The notes beneath the pieces were generated by a model. The model was not told the DNA's origin. It saw only the letters and a program-made list of their open reading frames with translations, and searched no databases. DNA of 64,000 nt, from NCBI RefSeq assembly GCF_002441695.1, contig NZ_JXJW01000005.1, positions 61,518-125,517 of the forward strand, given 5' to 3'. Origin of the DNA: Pseudolactococcus piscium (GTDB lineage: Bacteria; Bacillota; Bacilli; Lactobacillales; Streptococcaceae). This document shows positions 25,055 through 33,655 of this stretch, one piece after another. The translations under genes were made by a program, and so were the position numbers. Every line of letters begins with the position of its first letter. Position 1 is the first letter of the stretch.

Positions 25055-25646
25055 ATAGCCCTCGTTCTTTGATAAACTCAAGTGTACCATCCGGAATCAA
25101 AAACTTTGGCTCTATTCCCTGATGCATCATCTCTCTTAGGCCAGTAGATGAAATCGCCATCTGAGGCACATCCACCCACAAAATAGGTAAAGAGGTACCT
25201 GTTCTAAATCCTGGTCGTTGTACACCAACAAGTTGTACTAAGTCAGCTAATGCTAAGGCATCTTTACGCTGTGATAAACTCGCAATCATATCACTTCCAG
25301 CGATAAAATAAAAATCAGTATCCTTATGCGTTAGGATTAGCGTTTCTAAGGTTTCAACAAGCGTCTGAGACGTGTTATTCAGCCGAGCCGTGTCAATACC
25401 CAAACCAGCATTCCCTTTTAAAGCACGAGACAGTAAGCTAATAATCGTGCCAGCCTCATCATCATACTCAGGCATGAAAAGGACACGCTCAAGATTTAAC
25501 TCCCGACGGACTTGATCTGCGATCACCAAATGCGCGACATGTATCGGCGCAAATTTACCTAAAAAAAGGCCAATTTGACGCCGATTTTCTGTCTTTTGCA
25601 TATCGAGTTCAACTTTAGTATAAGGTGTGAGAAGTTCAATTCCCAT
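25044..25646 (-). CDS. nadD: Nicotinate-nucleotide adenylyltransferase NadD
   Basis: NadD joins nicotinate mononucleotide and ATP to make deamido-NAD. The 200-residue protein has the nucleotidyl-transferase start [16 protein letters not shown] (HxxH) and the [10 protein letters not shown] motif at the C-terminus (ISxTxIR). AAAGGAG precedes ATG 25646. It departs from the family in two places: GKFAP instead of GGxFNP/DP, and [12 protein letters not shown] where most members have a P-x-x-PPHK segment. Position between yhbY and yqeK still supports nadD. Confidence 0.85.
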   Translation of the reverse strand: MGIELLTPYTKVELDMQKTENRRQIGLFLGKFAPIHVAHLVIADQVRRELNLERVLFMPEYDDEAGTIISLLSRALKGNAGLGIDTARLNNTSQTLVETLETLILTHKDTDFYFIAGSDMIASLSQRKDALALADLVQLVGVQRPGFRTGTSLPILWVDVPQMAISSTGLREMMHQGIEPKFLIPDGTLEFIKERGLYGL

Positions 25647-25768
25647 AAAGACTCCTTTGTTGCGTTACGTAACCAACCTAGTATCGGGAAATCAGGCTAT
25701 AGTCCTAGTCCTGCCATCTACCAAATTCACATCTGCAGACAACATATTTTGACCTGATGACTAGCAGA

Positions 25769-26077
25769 TTAAATCGCTTTAACCTCAAGTGATAACTTAC
25801 GGTTCTCACGTTTTTCAGCGACTTTAAAGACAACCAAAATACGACCGATTTTTTGAACAACATCAAATGACATCTCTTCAATTTCTGCTGCCACATCATT
25901 AATATCAGCATCAGAATTTTGTAAAATTGCCACTTTGATTAATTCACGTGCATCCAAAGCTTTACGGATACTCGTTTTGATTTCATTTGTTAATCCACCC
26001 TTACCGATTTGGACAATAGGTGTCAAATGGTGTGCTTGTGCACGAAGGTAGCGTTTTTGTTTTCCAGTTAATTCCAT
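25769..26077 (-). CDS. yhbY: RNA-binding protein YhbY (CRM domain)
   Basis: A 102-residue single CRM-domain protein that associates with pre-50S ribosomal particles. The sequence begins MELTGKQKRYLRAQAHHL and contains the IGKGGLT loop (GxxG), both typical. The gene lies between yqeH and nadD, as in Bacillus and streptococci. Its ribosome site, AGAAAG, is weak. Confidence 0.93.
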   Translation of the reverse strand: MELTGKQKRYLRAQAHHLTPIVQIGKGGLTNEIKTSIRKALDARELIKVAILQNSDADINDVAAEIEEMSFDVVQKIGRILVVFKVAEKRENRKLSLEVKAI

Positions 26078-26128
26078 GTTTTTCTTTCTGTATGCGCTGT
26101 GCGCTAAATTATTAGTGTCACACTTGTC

Positions 26129-27259
26129 TTAGACAAGCGCTTTTCGGATCAAGACATCAACACCCTCAGGTACCCATGCTGCAACAACCCCACGGTTCAT
26201 GACACGAACCCAACCAAGACCTGAAAAGACAATATCTGATTTGTCTTTGATTGAGAATTCTTTTCGGACCAGTTTAGGGAAATTAGCCATATCATCTGCA
26301 TGAGGTGGTGTCAGTAAGCCGCCCGCATGTTTGGCATAAAAGGCATCTGCACCCTCGAGCTTAGTTCGATGAATCATTAAGTGATTATCAAAGTAACCTG
26401 TCATACCTTGCTTGTCTCCTTGAATGTAGTCAAGTCTAGCTAGACCACCCATAAATAAGGTTTGACCAGCGTTCAGCTGATAGGTCTTTGGTTTAATCTC
26501 TTTTTTAGGACTAACCAACTTCAAATCATTTGGCCCAACAAAATGTGCCATTTGATGCCGGTGGATAATCCCTGGCGTATCAACGATAAAACTACCATCA
26601 TCCAAAGGAATTTCGATTTTATCTAAGGTTGTCCCTGGGAATCGACTCGTCGTAATCACGTCAGCATCACCCGTCGCATTTTTAATGATCGCATTGATTA
26701 AGGTCGACTTACCAACGTTTGTCACACCAACAACATAAACATCACGACCATGACGATATGTTTCAATCTCTGCCATCAACTCCGACACATCATCTTCATG
26801 ATGGGCGCTTGTTAAGACCACATCAACCGGACGTAGTCCTTCTTCATGTGCCCGCTCTCGCAACCAATTTTTAACCTTGCTTGCTTTGACTGATTTTGGT
26901 AAAATATCACGTTTGTTACCAACTAATAAGACATCATTTCCTGATACAAACCGATGAAGACCAGGAATAACTGACCCATTAAAGTCAAAGATGTCAATCA
27001 CGTTGACAACTAAAGCGTCGGTATTACCAACCTCTGTCAGTAATCTTAAAAACTCATCATCACTGATGTTGACACCAGCAATCTCATTGTAATGACGCAG
27101 ACGAAAACAACGTTGACAATATAGTTCGCCAGTTTCAAGTCCTTTATCCAAAGCTGATTTTGGGGTATAGCCCATCGCTTCTTTATCTTCAGTCTGCATT
27201 TCTGCACCACAGCCAATACAACGTAACGCTTCTGCTGTTGCTAAATCGTGTTCTGCCAC
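26129..27259 (-). CDS. yqeH: Ribosome biogenesis GTPase YqeH
   Basis: A 376-residue circularly permuted GTPase required for 30S assembly. An N-terminal zinc finger (CIGCG...CQRC) is followed by G4 (VGNKRD), G5, G1 (GVTNVGKSTLIN) and G3 (DTPG), in permuted order. The start is GTG 27259, with GGAG 7 nt before it; it overlaps the end of yqeG by 19 bp. It is the second gene of the yqeG-yqeH-yhbY-nadD-yqeK cluster. Confidence 0.95.
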   Translation of the reverse strand: MAEHDLATAEALRCIGCGAEMQTEDKEAMGYTPKSALDKGLETGELYCQRCFRLRHYNEIAGVNISDDEFLRLLTEVGNTDALVVNVIDIFDFNGSVIPGLHRFVSGNDVLLVGNKRDILPKSVKASKVKNWLRERAHEEGLRPVDVVLTSAHHEDDVSELMAEIETYRHGRDVYVVGVTNVGKSTLINAIIKNATGDADVITTSRFPGTTLDKIEIPLDDGSFIVDTPGIIHRHQMAHFVGPNDLKLVSPKKEIKPKTYQLNAGQTLFMGGLARLDYIQGDKQGMTGYFDNHLMIHRTKLEGADAFYAKHAGGLLTPPHADDMANFPKLVRKEFSIKDKSDIVFSGLGWVRVMNRGVVAAWVPEGVDVLIRKALV

Positions 27260-27768
27260 TCAGGTTCTCCGTGTTTTTCTATCAATTTCCGCCACACACG
27301 ACGCTCGCGTGCCCGATTAAATTTCGTATTCCAAGCATCTGACTCGACTAGTGGTTTGACTAACACACTGCGAATCCCCGCTCTTTTTGCCGCTCTAATA
27401 TCTGTCATCAGCTGATCACCCACCATGATGACATGCTCTGGTTGTTCATCCACCAGCTTGATTGCTTTTTTTATACCATAATCAAATGGTTTCATAGCAC
27501 GACTAATGAAAGGTACATCAAATCGCTCAACAGCGTGCTTTACGCGTTCATGGTTGTTATTTGACACAACCACAACCTTGATATTGGTTGCTTTCATCTC
27601 CGCAAGCCAGTCACGCATCTCCTGTGTACCATCTGGATTATTCCAGGCAGTTAAGGTATTATCCAAATCAACTAGGACAGCATGAATTTGATGGCGCTTC
27701 AAACTTTCAGCAGTCAGCTGATAAGCAGCCGCCAATAAAAAATCTGGTCTATAATTTTCAATGCTCAT
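27241..27768 (-). CDS. yqeG: HAD-family phosphatase YqeG
   Basis: A 175-residue HAD-IIIA phosphatase. The nucleophile motif is VLVDLDNTLTAWN, the second motif is VVVSNNNHERV, and the third is MVGDQLMTDI. Its natural substrate is unknown. It heads the yqe operon. There is no Shine-Dalgarno sequence before ATG 27768; instead a TGTTATAAT extended -10 ends 7 nt upstream, which implies that the mRNA starts at or next to the A of the start codon (see the promoter entry). Confidence 0.92.
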   Translation of the reverse strand: MSIENYRPDFLLAAAYQLTAESLKRHQIHAVLVDLDNTLTAWNNPDGTQEMRDWLAEMKATNIKVVVVSNNNHERVKHAVERFDVPFISRAMKPFDYGIKKAIKLVDEQPEHVIMVGDQLMTDIRAAKRAGIRSVLVKPLVESDAWNTKFNRARERRVWRKLIEKHGEPEWQNTI

Positions 27769-27775
27769 GCTTTAT

Positions 27776-27784
27776 ATTATAACA
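27776..27784 (-). promoter_or_regulatory. Extended -10 of yqeG, leaderless configuration
   Basis: On the minus strand TGTTATAAT is followed by seven bases (ATAAAGC) and then ATG. No ribosome-binding sequence fits in between. It abuts the terminator hairpin of the preceding gene. Confidence 0.6.
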
Positions 27785-27816
27785 TAAAAGCGCGTCTTCG
27801 TCTGACGCGCTTTTAT
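27784..27816. terminator. Strong hairpin after the NAD(P)-binding gene
   Basis: ATAAAAGCGCGTC pairs perfectly with GACGCGCTTTTAT (13 bp, 7-nt loop). It ends the NAD(P)-binding-protein transcript (27885-28514, minus) and its distal arm runs straight into the yqeG promoter. Confidence 0.8.
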
Positions 27817-27884
27817 AAAATGGCGATTTATGAGAAATTAGGTGAACTCGCAAACCCAATCCTTATGATTTCCTAACTTATTTT

Positions 27885-28514
27885 TTATTTTGATAATAAA
27901 GAAATCCGTTCTCGACCATAGGTCCCTTTTGCGATTAGGTCTACAAGCCCTAGCGCATAGTCTGCATAGCTAATGTAACTCTCACCAGCTTGATTGGTTT
28001 CAAATAGTTCACCTGCAACTTGATAATCTCCTGTTTTCTTACCCTCAGCATCAAAAAGGGCTGCGGGACTCACATAAACCCACCTCACATCCTGTCTCTG
28101 TCTTAATACTGCTAACCCTTTTGCCATACTAGTTGCTAATGGCTTATAGGCTTCTGGGAAGTCGAGCGTGTCTTGTAGCTGTCTGGTATGTGTTTCATCC
28201 ATATATAAGCTACCCGCACCGCCAACGACAAATAGAGCTGTTTCAGTACCACTTAGCACATCAGCCAAGTGTTTGAGAGATGTTTCATGCTTCACTAAAT
28301 CCTCAGGATACCAAAAACCAACTGCATCAACTACCGCATCAAATCCTGCTAAATCTGATGCAGTCAACTCAAAGATATCTTTTTTCAAGACAGCTTGTGC
28401 TAGCGTTTTATTCTCGTTGCGAACAACTGCAGTGACTGACATCCCTTTGTCAACTGCTTCTTGCGTAATCAAAGAACCTGTTTTACCATTTGCTGCGATA
28501 ACTGCAATTTTCAT
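27885..28514 (-). CDS. NAD(P)-binding protein, NmrA/SDR-a5-like
   Basis: A 209-residue atypical short-chain dehydrogenase. The Rossmann motif is IAVIAANGKTGSLI (GxxGxxG type), with FDAVVDAVGFWYPE and VSPAALFDAEG later. Members of this group are annotated as NAD(P)H-binding proteins or oxidoreductases acting as redox sensors or flavin/quinone reductases. The substrate cannot be told. It is a single gene with AGGAGG before the ATG. Confidence 0.85.
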   Translation of the reverse strand: MKIAVIAANGKTGSLITQEAVDKGMSVTAVVRNENKTLAQAVLKKDIFELTASDLAGFDAVVDAVGFWYPEDLVKHETSLKHLADVLSGTETALFVVGGAGSLYMDETHTRQLQDTLDFPEAYKPLATSMAKGLAVLRQRQDVRWVYVSPAALFDAEGKKTGDYQVAGELFETNQAGESYISYADYALGLVDLIAKGTYGRERISLLSK

Positions 28515-28621
28515 CTTAACTCCTCCTACATACTACTAGGATATAGCTAATGATATAAAAAGCCAAGTAATTAGTCCTTAAACGTAATTGATACCCTAAA
28601 ACTGGCACTTTTAACTGGTGA

Positions 28622-28653
28622 CAAAAAAAACACTAGGCAAGCCTAATGTTTTC
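28622..28653. terminator. Terminator of the CsbD-family gene
   Basis: AACACTAGGC and GCCTAATGTT pair with one mismatch and are flanked by A and T runs. It lies just after the CsbD stop codon on the minus strand. Confidence 0.8.
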
Positions 28654-28660
28654 ATATCTG

Positions 28661-28858
28661 TTATTTCTTTTCAAATTTTTCTTTGACATCTTCAATAACA
28701 TCTTCAGCTTTCTCTTTGGCATCCGCAGCAACTTCTTTAACTTTACCGATTGCTTGGTCTAGCATACCTTCAGCTTTTTGCTTGTCATTACCAGTAACAG
28801 TACCTGCAACATCTTTTGCTTTGCCTTTGAGTTTGTCCGTTAGTCCATTGTCTACCAT
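28661..28858 (-). CDS. CsbD-family stress protein
   Basis: A 65-residue hydrophilic protein with the family pattern DKLKGKAKDVAGTVTGNDKQ followed by a Lys/Glu/Ala helix (KEVAADAKEKAEDVIEDV). CsbD-like proteins are abundant in stress and stationary phase; their biochemical role is not known. AAAGGAG gives a good start at 28858, and the gene has its own terminator. Confidence 0.9.
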   Translation of the reverse strand: MVDNGLTDKLKGKAKDVAGTVTGNDKQKAEGMLDQAIGKVKEVAADAKEKAEDVIEDVKEKFEKK

Positions 28859-29003
28859 AGTAAGCGCTCCTTTTTCCTTTTGATATCTTCATTTAATCAC
28901 ATTTGTTTAACATAATCAAGTAAAAAGGGTTACGCTTACATCTTTCATCTCATTTTAGCCTTAATACATCCTTGAACTTTAACATGACCATGTTACCTAT
29001 CAA

Positions 29004-29043
29004 AAAAAGCAAGGTGTACATCACAGATGTATCCCTTGCTTTT
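29004..29043. terminator. dnaJ terminator
   Basis: AAAAGCAAGG and CCTTGCTTTT form the lower stem and GTACATC/GATGTA the upper stem. It lies 5 bp after the dnaJ stop codon. Confidence 0.85.
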
Positions 29044-29048
29044 CTAGC

Positions 29049-30188
29049 TTATTTAAATTCTTTTTTTAATTTATCGAAGAAGCCTTCTGGTTTTTGACTC
29101 GTGACCGTATGACCACTTGCTTTAGCGAATGCTTGTAATGCGTCTCTTTGTGCATCATTTAATTTCTTAGGTGTCACGATATTGACGATGACGTGTTGAT
29201 CACCATTACCTGTCCCTCTAAGTTTTGGTGCCCCTTTACCGCGTAAACGGAAATTTTGACCCGTTTGTGTCCCAGCAGGGACTTTTAGTTTGACAGTGCC
29301 ATGGACAGTTGGAATTTCAACTTCATCACCAAGTGCTGCCTGAACAAATTCTAGTGGCATTTCATAGAAAATTTCGGCACCATCACGTTCAAACTGTTTA
29401 GAGGCCGCGACATTAAAGATCACATAAAGATCGCCATAAGGGCCCCCATTTTTACCAGCATCTCCACCACCATTCATGCGCATTTGTTGACCAGTTTCAA
29501 CACCAGCAGGGACTTTAACTTTGATTTTGTGTAGTTGTTTTTCATGACCAGACCCATGACAAGTTGGACATTTTTCTTTAATTTCTTTACCAGTACCGTG
29601 ACAAACATCACAGGTAGCTGTTGTCATCACACGGCCCAGAGGCGTATCACGCGCGACTTGCACCTGACCATGACCGCCACACTTATGACAAGTTTCAGAT
29701 TTTGTACCCGGTTTGGCACCATCGCCATGACAGGTGTGACATGCTTGATCCCGATTGTAGCTAACTTCTTTTTCAACACCAAAAATCGCCTCTTCAAATT
29801 TAAGGTTGACACGGTATTGTAAATCTTCACCTTGACGTGGTGCAGTCGGATTGCTTTGTCCACCGCCGCCACCAAAAAATGATGAGAAGATATCGTCAAA
29901 GCCACCAAAACCGCCGCCACCACCGAAGCCGCTAAAGCCACCAGCACCGCCACCAAAGCCACCACCGTTAGCTCCTGCTGCACCATACTGATCGTAGGCT
30001 GCACGATTTTGTGCATCACCTAGTGTTTCATAGGCTTCTTGTACTTCCTTATACTTATCTTCTGCACTTGCATCTTTATTAATATCTGGATGATATTGTT
30101 TTGACAACTTACGGTACGCTTTTTTAATTTCATCTTGGCTAGCTGACTGACTAACCCCTAGACGCTCATAATATTCTGTGTTATTCAT
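29049..30188 (-). CDS. dnaJ: Chaperone protein DnaJ
   Basis: A 379-residue type I Hsp40 that stimulates the ATPase of DnaK. The J domain (1-70) contains the HPD motif in YHPDINK. A Gly/Phe region spans about 75-115, and four CxxCxGxG zinc repeats lie at about 150-215 ([32 protein letters not shown]), followed by the substrate-binding C-terminus. dnaK and grpE are not adjacent, as in Lactococcus. The promoter (30235-30263) and a CIRCE-like repeat (30269-30294) lie just upstream, so HrcA control is expected. Confidence 0.98.
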   Translation of the reverse strand: MNNTEYYERLGVSQSASQDEIKKAYRKLSKQYHPDINKDASAEDKYKEVQEAYETLGDAQNRAAYDQYGAAGANGGGFGGGAGGFSGFGGGGGFGGFDDIFSSFFGGGGGQSNPTAPRQGEDLQYRVNLKFEEAIFGVEKEVSYNRDQACHTCHGDGAKPGTKSETCHKCGGHGQVQVARDTPLGRVMTTATCDVCHGTGKEIKEKCPTCHGSGHEKQLHKIKVKVPAGVETGQQMRMNGGGDAGKNGGPYGDLYVIFNVAASKQFERDGAEIFYEMPLEFVQAALGDEVEIPTVHGTVKLKVPAGTQTGQNFRLRGKGAPKLRGTGNGDQHVIVNIVTPKKLNDAQRDALQAFAKASGHTVTSQKPEGFFDKLKKEFK

Positions 30189-30234
30189 GTGAGAAAAAAC
30201 CTCTTTTATTTTTTAAAATTTTTAGTGTAAGTCT

Positions 30235-30263
30235 ATTTTACCATGTTTGACCAATTTTGACAA
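30235..30263 (-). promoter_or_regulatory. dnaJ promoter
   Basis: Minus-strand TTGTCA (30258-30263), 17-bp spacer, TAAAAT (30235-30240). The start would be near 30228 and the leader about 40 nt. Confidence 0.7.
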
Positions 30264-30268
30264 AAAAA

Positions 30269-30294
30269 TTAGCACTCTTTTTTTAGAGTGCTAA
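30269..30294. promoter_or_regulatory. CIRCE-like HrcA operator that doubles as a terminator
   Basis: TTAGCACTC and GAGTGCTAA are exact CIRCE arms, but the spacer is 8 nt (seven T and an A) where the standard is 9. It lies immediately upstream of the dnaJ -35 box. On the minus strand the second arm is followed by seven T residues, and the stop codon of the preceding gene is only 5 bp away, so the same hairpin has the form of its terminator. Confidence 0.75.
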
Positions 30295-30298
30295 TTTA

Positions 30299-31534
30299 CT
30301 ATTTTATAACCAATCGCCTGATATCCTTATTCAGAACTAGCTTGGCAAAAATGATTGGTATACCGACAATCAAGCCGATTAATAAGCCAATATCTAATGG
30401 TGTACTAATAAACCTATTAGGTAAGAAAAATGTTAAAACAAAATCCAGGATGACTAATACTAAAATACCACTGTAAAACGGAAGTCGTAACTTATCTAAC
30501 TTGATATAAAAAGTATCTTGTTCAAGTGAATAGTGCTTATGCAAAATCATGATAATCGGCAAAAGTATCACCAGTAAAATCAAGAAATAAACTGGATAAG
30601 CTATCGATTTTAGGAAGGCATTTAGAGATGGCATATTTAACAGAGAGACTATATTGCTCCCAGCTAGTAGGCAAGCTGGTACCCCTAAAAATAGCGTTAA
30701 GAGTTTATAAATCGGTTTCCCGACTAGGACATTGACGAAGCTGATTAATAGGACCATACCAAGTGAGATAGATAGGCTATTGCCGCCTTGTACTAGTAAA
30801 TCTTCCCAAGGGATGGCAACATATTGACTTGGTATAAACAGGCTACGCGTAAGATGGGTGATCACGGACAGGAAAGTAATCATCACTAACGGAATACCAG
30901 CCCAATAGATAAACTGAACAAGATTCAAGCGATTCACCTCACCTGTTCGCCCTTTGATAAAGGCGGTCACCTTGGTCAGCTGATCCACGATCAGTAAGAT
31001 GCCATATAGCGCAGCAAAGGCCAGACAGATATTGAGTCCCATTAACCCGATTTTATTGATCGAAACCTGTTCTGTATGCTGGCCATTCTCACCGACTGAA
31101 GGGATATATCTTAGTACAGCGGTTGAAAAATAAGGGTCGCTCCTATAAGTTCGTTTATCCTCACTATAGTAACTCAGTAGATCTGTTTTTAAGGCATCAT
31201 AAGTCAATGGCGCAAACTGATAAATCATTTTAGCCGAAATCGGTTCATTATTATTAATAGGCAGGGGTTTTATCATACGAATCGTTTCGAGATACCGTTG
31301 ATAGTCATTTGGGAAGTCCTGTGCATAAATATCTGCTTTGGGATGCGTTTTGAGATAAGTTCTCGTCTTCTGATAGGCTGCTTTACTTGTAGACTGTACA
31401 ACGATTTTTTCCCACCTATGCCACTGAACACTATCGTTAGCCATACTGGTTAAACCAGCTACGATGATTAAGGCATATAAGCCAATTAGCCAACTTTTCC
31501 GTAGTTTGAAGTATACTTTCATTAAATTTTTCAT
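30299..31534 (-). CDS. ABC transporter membrane subunit (GntR-linked)
   Basis: A 411-residue membrane protein. One helix lies at 15-30, a large extracytoplasmic domain at about 35-165 (with DSVQWHRWEKIVVQST), and six or more hydrophobic segments up to the end. It follows an ABC ATPase gene by 5 nt and a GntR regulator gene. The arrangement is like YtrA-type exporters that respond to cell-wall or lipid-active peptides, but the substrate is not known. There is no signal-peptide cleavage site. Confidence 0.7.
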   Translation of the reverse strand: MKNLMKVYFKLRKSWLIGLYALIIVAGLTSMANDSVQWHRWEKIVVQSTSKAAYQKTRTYLKTHPKADIYAQDFPNDYQRYLETIRMIKPLPINNNEPISAKMIYQFAPLTYDALKTDLLSYYSEDKRTYRSDPYFSTAVLRYIPSVGENGQHTEQVSINKIGLMGLNICLAFAALYGILLIVDQLTKVTAFIKGRTGEVNRLNLVQFIYWAGIPLVMITFLSVITHLTRSLFIPSQYVAIPWEDLLVQGGNSLSISLGMVLLISFVNVLVGKPIYKLLTLFLGVPACLLAGSNIVSLLNMPSLNAFLKSIAYPVYFLILLVILLPIIMILHKHYSLEQDTFYIKLDKLRLPFYSGILVLVILDFVLTFFLPNRFISTPLDIGLLIGLIVGIPIIFAKLVLNKDIRRLVIK

Positions 31535-31539
31535 CTGCC

Positions 31540-32367
31540 TTACCCCAATTCCTTTCTAAAAACATCCTCTGTTGTCACCTGTAAAATCTCGACAAACCGA
31601 TAGGTTGTCGTATCGGTAAATATAGCTGGTATCAAGGACTCTGAAATCAAGGCAACATAGACGCGGCCACGCTTTTCTAAAATCGTAGCAACATCAAGTA
31701 GATTGGAAGCAAGGGTGTCTCCTTCATAAACAAATTGAATTTTAACAATGTCTGACTCACAAACTTGTTCCGTAACCTGCGTCCCCTTAATTAATAAAAG
31801 GCGATCCGCTAGACTATCAAGCTCTGCTAAATTATGCGTGGCAATCATGGCACTTCTACCTGCATCAACCAACTCAAGTAACATCTTTTTGAAATAATCT
31901 TTTACGAAGATATCTAAGCCGTCTAAGGGCTCATCAAAGAGTAGATAGGTCGCCTGACTTGCTATCCCTGCAGCTAGATAGATCAAGGCTTTTTGACCTT
32001 TTGAGAAAGTTGAAATCGTTTTATCCGCAGGCAAATTCTGTGATGATAAAATCATCATAAACTGGTCCTGGTCAAATTCGGGGTAGAACATCGTCAGCAC
32101 GTCTATGACTGTCGTCGCATGATAGGCAGTCATCCAGTTTGATAAGGTGTCTACATAGAAAACAGAGGCTCGACCTTTGTCTCCTAGTAAAATTTCCCCA
32201 TTATCTGCTAACATTTCACCTGCAATCAGTCGCATTAGCGTGGTCTTACCAGCACCATTCCGACCAACTAGCCCGATTACACTGCCAGCTGTCATCTCAA
32301 AAGACACAGCCTCTAAGATCGTTTTACCTGCAATCGCTTTCCTTACATCCTTAACTTGTAATGTCAT
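31540..32367 (-). CDS. ABC transporter ATP-binding protein
   Basis: A 275-residue ATPase with Walker A GLVGRNGAGKTTLM, a diverged signature STFSKGQKALIYLAAG, Walker B YLLFDEPLDGLD and the switch His in IATHNLAEL. The final 70 residues are an extra domain. AAAGGAG precedes ATG 32367, which overlaps the GntR stop codon by 17 bp, so they are co-translated. It pairs with the membrane protein downstream. Confidence 0.9.
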   Translation of the reverse strand: MTLQVKDVRKAIAGKTILEAVSFEMTAGSVIGLVGRNGAGKTTLMRLIAGEMLADNGEILLGDKGRASVFYVDTLSNWMTAYHATTVIDVLTMFYPEFDQDQFMMILSSQNLPADKTISTFSKGQKALIYLAAGIASQATYLLFDEPLDGLDIFVKDYFKKMLLELVDAGRSAMIATHNLAELDSLADRLLLIKGTQVTEQVCESDIVKIQFVYEGDTLASNLLDVATILEKRGRVYVALISESLIPAIFTDTTTYRFVEILQVTTEDVFRKELG

Positions 32368-32707
32368 GATAAACTCCTTTTGCTAACGCTATAATGCTAG
32401 ATTCTTCAATATGATGATCTCGCATCTCCCTCACCAAAGTCAAATAGGCTGCCTTTAGTTCTGCCACATGAAAGGCCTGTAGTTTTGCTGCATCATCGCT
32501 GATAAAGTTACCCTTACTCGGTATAGAGGTAAGCACCCCTTCAATTTCTAAAGTCTTATAAACTTTGACAGCCGTATTCGGATTAATCTTCTTTTCCAAG
32601 GCGAAATTGCGGACACTGGGTAATTTATCACCAGGTTTTAAAATACCAGCTGCGATATCACTTTTAATTTCATTAGCCAACTGTTCATATATTGCGAGTT
32701 TATTCAT
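32351..32707 (-). CDS. GntR-family regulator, YtrA type
   Basis: A 118-residue protein with a winged helix (GILKPGDKLPSVRNFALEKK, NPNTAVKVYKTLEIEGVL) and a short C-terminal helix, which is the YtrA subfamily layout. These regulators lack a large effector domain and normally control the ABC genes they precede. The gene heads a three-gene operon. A binding site cannot be named with confidence. Confidence 0.9.
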   Translation of the reverse strand: MNKLAIYEQLANEIKSDIAAGILKPGDKLPSVRNFALEKKINPNTAVKVYKTLEIEGVLTSIPSKGNFISDDAAKLQAFHVAELKAAYLTLVREMRDHHIEESSIIALAKGVYHDITS

Positions 32708-32792
32708 GACTCTCCTTTCAATCCGTATCTATTGTACTATTATAACTAGTACACTTATTTTTGTCAAGTGTTTCTTAATATTAGATAAAATA

Positions 32793-32818
32793 AAAAACCA
32801 TGATTGCTCATGATTTTT
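32793..32818. terminator. Terminator overlapping the end of plsC
   Basis: CCATGA/TCATGA-type arms with A and T runs on both sides; the plsC stop codon lies within the hairpin. It can also limit leftward transcripts towards the GntR operon. Confidence 0.7.
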
Positions 32819-33545
32819 TCATTTTTTTATGGATAGGTGCTGCAACCACCGTAAACAAGAAGGTTAAGAGTGTGATAACAAGCGCAGGAATCAACAAAAT
32901 AAGTCTAGGCAAATAACCAAATATCATCGGCTTTTGCGGGCCTTTTATTGCTGCGATTTCGGCATCTAGTCTATCAAATTCTGACTCGATACGACGTGCA
33001 ACCTCAGCAAGACCCTCACTGTCTAACTTCTTGATATCTGAGATATCAATCGGGTTACCGAAATTCATATCAACCCGTTCTCGTTTAGCTAATCCTTTGA
33101 AAGTCATCGGTCCTTGATAGACAGCAGGCATAATCCGCACTTTGGCCATTTTTGCAATTACCGCAACACCACCCTTTACATCTTTCGAGTGGCGTGATCC
33201 AGAAGGAAACATGATGAGCGAGCGATTTGATGTTTTCAAAATTTTAGTTGGATACTTGATTGTACTTGGGCCAGGATGTTCTCGGTCAATCGGAAATGCA
33301 CCACACTTTTCAATCCAATATCCAAAGAAGGGATTTTTAAACAACTCTTTTTTAGCCATAAAAATAAACTCTTTTGGCTTAGTAGCAAAAGCCAAATAAA
33401 CGGGATCCCACCAAGTCCTGTGGGGGGCAACTAGAATATAATTCTCAGTTTTATCCAAGATTTTTTCTGTGTTATGATAATGGGCATTCCCATTTAACAT
33501 CCATAACAGAAAAGTGACAAAATTTCTAAGGTAGGTATAAAACAT
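32808..33545 (-). CDS. plsC: 1-acyl-sn-glycerol-3-phosphate acyltransferase
   Basis: A 245-residue PlsC-family enzyme that acylates lysophosphatidate in phospholipid synthesis. The catalytic HxxxxD motif is HRTWWDP (about residue 42), and the phosphate-binding motif region is FPSGSRHSKDVKGG. A hydrophobic N-terminus and two C-terminal membrane segments (LPRLILLIPALVITLLTFL) anchor it. It is a monocistronic gene with AAAGGAAA before the ATG. Confidence 0.9.
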   Translation of the reverse strand: MFYTYLRNFVTFLLWMLNGNAHYHNTEKILDKTENYILVAPHRTWWDPVYLAFATKPKEFIFMAKKELFKNPFFGYWIEKCGAFPIDREHPGPSTIKYPTKILKTSNRSLIMFPSGSRHSKDVKGGVAVIAKMAKVRIMPAVYQGPMTFKGLAKRERVDMNFGNPIDISDIKKLDSEGLAEVARRIESEFDRLDAEIAAIKGPQKPMIFGYLPRLILLIPALVITLLTFLFTVVAAPIHKKMKKS

Positions 33546-33595
33546 ATTTTTTTCCTTTATGATAGTTTGACTAGGCGTTACGATGTCTAATTTGT

Positions 33596-33626
33596 AATAA
33601 AAAAAATAGACTAGTAAGTCTATTTT
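33596..33626. terminator. Terminator of the CBS-ACT gene
   Basis: AATAGACT-agta-AGTCTATT with a long T run on the minus strand. It lies 30 bp past the CBS gene. Confidence 0.75.
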
Positions 33627-33655
33627 ACCATATTTAGTTCAGGTTGACCCTATAC

